Positions 5,686-7,622 of a stretch of DNA of 7,622 nucleotides are shown here, piece by piece. The translations under genes were made by a program, and so were the position numbers. The DNA is from an uncultured Eubacterium sp. (lineage in GTDB: Bacteria; Bacillota; Clostridia; Peptostreptococcales; Anaerovoracaceae): assembly GCA_900551775.1 (NCBI GenBank), contig URXI01000212.1:1-7622 (forward strand), read 5' to 3'. Every line of letters begins with the position of its first letter. The first letter of the stretch is position 1. A model generated the notes under the pieces. The model did no database searches. It worked only from the letters and a program-made list of their open reading frames with translations, and was not told the DNA's origin.

Positions 5686-6831
5686 ATGAACCAGTTAGAA
5701 AAGTGCCTCGCCGATCTTTTCGGCGGCGGTGAATTGATCAGGATGATCTTCGGAGGCAAGAGGAGAAAGTCAATCGAATACAGCAAGGTGACCATCCGCC
5801 CGGTAGAAGTTTCCGGCCAGGTGCTCTTTCAGGCGGAATATACCTTTGACAAGAAGGTGACCCACGAGAATCTGACCCGTGATGCCGCCGCCGCATTGGC
5901 CCTGCAGCTTATAACAGAGGCGTTCAAGCAGGTCAACGCCTTTACCCTGTCAGAAGATATCCAGATTCTTGCCTCAAAGCCGGAAAAGGCCCGCATCACC
6001 ACAAAGCCCGCCACCAAGGGCATGCCGAGCCTGGAACATAACAAAACAAAGAATTACATCATCAAAGACGGCGTGCCTTGCGATTTTCTCATCCGTCTCG
6101 GGGTCATGGAGGAGAGCGGTAAAGTGATTCCCAGACACTACAGCAAGTTCCGTCAGATCAACCGCTATCTGGAAATCGTGGAGGACGTCTTCCCCTGCCT
6201 GCCCGCTGACAGACCTCTCTCAATCATCGACTTCGGCTGCGGCAAAGCCTATTTGACCTTTGCCCTCTACTATTATTTGAGGATCATGAAAAACAGAGAC
6301 GTCAAGATCATCGGCCTGGATCTGAAAAAGGACGTCATCCGCTTTTGCAGCAAGATCGCTGCGGATCTGGGATATGACGGCCTGGAATTCCTCATGGGCG
6401 ACATCGCGGATTACACCAGCGACCATGCAGACATGGTGGTCACCCTTCACGCCTGCGACACGGCTACGGACTACGCCCTGATCAACGCAGTTTCGTGGAA
6501 CACCAAGGTCATCCTCTCTGTTCCCTGCTGCCAGCACGAACTGTTCAGTCAGATCAAAAATGACCTCCATCAGCCTATGCTGAAATACGGTATCCTGAAA
6601 GACCGCCTTACAGAATATCTGACTGACGGCCTGCGCGGTCTCAAACTGGAAGCGGCTGGCTACGATGTTGCCATGATCGAGTTTACCAGTCTGGAACATA
6701 CTGCCAGGAACATCATGATCAAAGCGATCAAAACCGGTTCGCCAGGCAGCGCCCGTGCGGTCCGCGCCCAGCGGGAATACGAAGCCCTGCGGGACTTTTA
6801 CCACGTACACCCGACCATCGAAAAATTATAA
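5686..6831 (+). CDS. SAM-dependent methyltransferase, Methyltransf_32 type, substrate unknown
   Basis: A 381-residue cytoplasmic class I methyltransferase. The catalytic domain begins near residue 120 (HNKTKNYIIKDG) and shows the SAM-binding motif DFGCGKAYLTF at 182-192, an acidic strand-2 motif GLDLK at 210-214, TLHACDTATDYAL (254-266) and the cysteine motif PCCQHE (280-285). A SLEHTARNIMIKA stretch follows near the C-terminus. These together are characteristic of the Methyltransf_32 family, whose eukaryotic relatives include GSTCD and METTL25-like proteins. The substrate is, to my knowledge, unestablished; an RNA target is only a guess. The N-terminal 120 residues (about 30-95 look like a mixed alpha/beta region) carry no motif I recognise. 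The start has GGGAG 10 nt upstream, a longish spacer. A promoter of its own overlaps the amidase stop, so it can be expressed independently, and a strong terminator follows. There is no signal peptide or membrane segment. Confidence 0.88.
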   Translation: MNQLEKCLADLFGGGELIRMIFGGKRRKSIEYSKVTIRPVEVSGQVLFQAEYTFDKKVTHENLTRDAAAALALQLITEAFKQVNAFTLSEDIQILASKPEKARITTKPATKGMPSLEHNKTKNYIIKDGVPCDFLIRLGVMEESGKVIPRHYSKFRQINRYLEIVEDVFPCLPADRPLSIIDFGCGKAYLTFALYYYLRIMKNRDVKIIGLDLKKDVIRFCSKIAADLGYDGLEFLMGDIADYTSDHADMVVTLHACDTATDYALINAVSWNTKVILSVPCCQHELFSQIKNDLHQPMLKYGILKDRLTEYLTDGLRGLKLEAAGYDVAMIEFTSLEHTARNIMIKAIKTGSPGSARAVRAQREYEALRDFYHVHPTIEKL

Positions 6832-6843
6832 CTGACCTCAACC

Positions 6844-6882
6844 AAAGCCCAGAGACCGCATCTCCTGTCTCCGGGCTTTTTT
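6844..6882 (+). terminator. Intrinsic terminator of the methyltransferase gene between convergent genes
   Basis: AAAGCCC (6844-6850) pairs with GGGCTTT (6873-6879), and after one A-C mismatch GAGAC (6852-6856) pairs with GTCTC (6867-6871) around a 10 nt loop. The stem runs straight into a six-T tract (6877-6882). It begins 12 nt after the methyltransferase stop and ends 3 nt before the aspartate kinase stop. On the minus strand the stem is followed only by TTTGGTT, so it is a weaker terminator for the aspartate kinase gene. Confidence 0.9.
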
Positions 6883-6885
6883 CGT

Positions 6886-7371
6886 TTACAGTCCGAAAGC
6901 CTCGCTGAGAGAGACCACTGCCTCGGCCTTCTGGCTGCTGTCGATGGCGACAGAGATGGAAATCTCCGACGTCGTGATATTGTAATGGTGGATATTCTGC
7001 TGTGCCAGGACGCTGAAGACTCTGCCGGCAACGCCGACATGACTGGCCATGCCCACGCCTACCAGAGACACCAGGCTCAGGTCGTCCTGCTTATAGATTT
7101 CCAATTCCCGCAGGCGCTGGTTCACTTCGAAAGCCTGGTCGATGTCAGAGATTTTGTCCTTGCTGCAGCTGAAAGATACAGCGCAGCTGTGCTCGGAACA
7201 GGTCTGCTGCGAAATCATGTCGATGTTGACAGAAAGGTCGCTGAGCAGTTCAAAGAGCTCGGCGATCCGGTCTCCGTCTGTAGGCAGCCCTTTGAGGGTA
7301 TAAACCACGATGTCGTCGGAAACCGTCAGCCCGGTTACCGCCGCTTCTTGTACGATTAAACTTCTATCCAT
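6886..7371 (-). CDS. Putative internally initiated beta subunit of aspartate kinase (161 residues)
   Basis: An in-frame ATG at 7371-7369 opens MDRSLIVQEAAV and would yield 161 residues comprising just the two ACT domains. GGAGG lies upstream with a 10 nt gap, and the region around this start is AT-rich and purine-rich, unlike the GC-richer coding sequence nearby. In Bacillus subtilis aspartokinase II the lysC gene encodes both a 408-residue alpha and, from an internal start, a 163-residue beta subunit beginning MEQNLIV, which aligns with MDRSLIV here. The sequence therefore suggests an alpha2-beta2-type enzyme. The upstream GGA-GGA codons could exist simply to encode Gly-Gly, which keeps confidence moderate. 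Confidence 0.55.
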   Translation of the reverse strand: MDRSLIVQEAAVTGLTVSDDIVVYTLKGLPTDGDRIAELFELLSDLSVNIDMISQQTCSEHSCAVSFSCSKDKISDIDQAFEVNQRLRELEIYKQDDLSLVSLVGVGMASHVGVAGRVFSVLAQQNIHHYNITTSEISISVAIDSSQKAEAVVSLSEAFGL

Positions 7372-7622
7372 TATATATGTTCCTCCACTCTTCTTTTCTT
7401 CCAATGCCGGACCCACGTACACCGTTACGCCAAATGCCTTAGCAAGTTCGATGGCGCGGCTCTCCAGGTCGCTCTCGCCCAGCATGATCAGCTCCATGGC
7501 TTCTTCATAACTGATCTTCTCTATGACGTTTCCTTCCTCTGCCGGCTCTCTGGTATAGATGCCCTTGGTGTTTCCGTAGAGCTGGCAGTCACATCCAAGC
7601 CCTGCTGCAATGGCGACGGCAG
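6886..7622 (-). CDS. lysC: Aspartate kinase, C-terminal 244 residues (5' end beyond right edge)
   Basis: Aspartate kinase phosphorylates aspartate to aspartyl-4-phosphate, the first step toward lysine, threonine, methionine and diaminopimelate. The frame is open from the window edge to TAA at 6886-6888; about 160 N-terminal residues (including the KFGG region) are outside. Visible are the end of the kinase domain (YGNTKGIYTREP, then ISYEEAMELIMLGES and LESRAIELAKAFGV) and two ACT domains. The first contains VVYTLKGLPTDGDRIAELFE and VNIDMISQ. The second contains VSLVGVGMASHVGVAGRVF and the effector-site-like TTSEISISV, ending in EAFGL as usual. The fit is to the monofunctional, lysine-type enzyme, but the effector cannot be fixed from sequence. 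The kinase signature is diverged: the usual YTDVDG-Y-T-DP reads YGNTKGIYTREP, and the HPRAVE motif reads ESRAIE. An internal start inside the gene is annotated separately. It is convergent with the methyltransferase gene, 54 bp between stops. Confidence 0.92.
   Translation of the reverse strand, partial: AVAIAAGLGCDCQLYGNTKGIYTREPAEEGNVIEKISYEEAMELIMLGESDLESRAIELAKAFGVTVYVGPALEEKKSGGTYIMDRSLIVQEAAVTGLTVSDDIVVYTLKGLPTDGDRIAELFELLSDLSVNIDMISQQTCSEHSCAVSFSCSKDKISDIDQAFEVNQRLRELEIYKQDDLSLVSLVGVGMASHVGVAGRVFSVLAQQNIHHYNITTSEISISVAIDSSQKAEAVVSLSEAFGL
7382..7386 (-). promoter_or_regulatory. Internal ribosome binding site in the aspartate kinase gene
   Basis: GGAGG on the minus strand, formed by two GGA glycine codons, is followed by AACATATATA and then ATG at 7371. 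The 10 nt spacing is slightly long but within the working range; the methyltransferase start in this window has the same gap. Confidence 0.5.

Noticed and set aside
6220..6810. Minus-strand 196-residue open frame
   Set aside because: It is a shadow of the methyltransferase gene, whose motifs are on the plus strand.
6985..7359. Plus-strand 124-residue open frame
   Set aside because: It is opposite the ACT domains of aspartate kinase and shows no family features.

Overview
The window is a stretch of ordinary bacterial chromosome. Protein similarity, strong GGAGG-type ribosome binding sites, sigma-A-like promoters and roughly balanced base composition suggest a Clostridia-type Firmicute. An anaerobic gut-associated lineage is a guess. 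There is no rRNA, tRNA, CRISPR array, insertion sequence, integrase or other mobile-element gene.

Left part (1-4860, minus strand): reading in the direction of transcription, the order is typA/bipA (ribosome-associated GTPase), a small-conductance mechanosensitive channel of the MscS family, and the N-terminal 664 residues of pyruvate carboxylase, which runs off the left edge. The channel and pyruvate carboxylase genes are only 33 bp apart with no visible terminator, so they may be cotranscribed. typA has a good promoter of its own.

Centre (4861-5086): a 226 bp divergent intergenic region holds the typA promoter, a cluster of short inverted repeats, and the start region of a plus-strand gene.

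Right part: on the plus strand lie a short secreted-type enzyme without a signal peptide (an Amidase_3-like N-acetylmuramoyl-L-alanine amidase, 180 aa) and a 381 aa SAM-dependent methyltransferase of the Methyltransf_32 type, which has its own promoter overlapping the amidase stop codon. A strong hairpin terminator then separates it from the convergent aspartate kinase gene (lysC-like, minus strand), whose N-terminal part lies beyond the right edge.

The genes do not form one pathway. Pyruvate carboxylase makes oxaloacetate, the precursor of the aspartate that aspartate kinase uses, but the two genes are far apart on different transcripts and no operon link is implied. I found no clear new system. 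The most rewarding observation is an internal ribosome binding site and ATG inside the aspartate kinase gene. They would yield a 161-residue regulatory subunit made of the two ACT domains, at the position equivalent to the beta-subunit start known from Bacillus subtilis aspartokinase II. Secondary points are the missing canonical zinc-ligand histidine in the amidase, a diverged nucleotide-binding signature in the aspartate kinase, and the uncharacterised methyltransferase.
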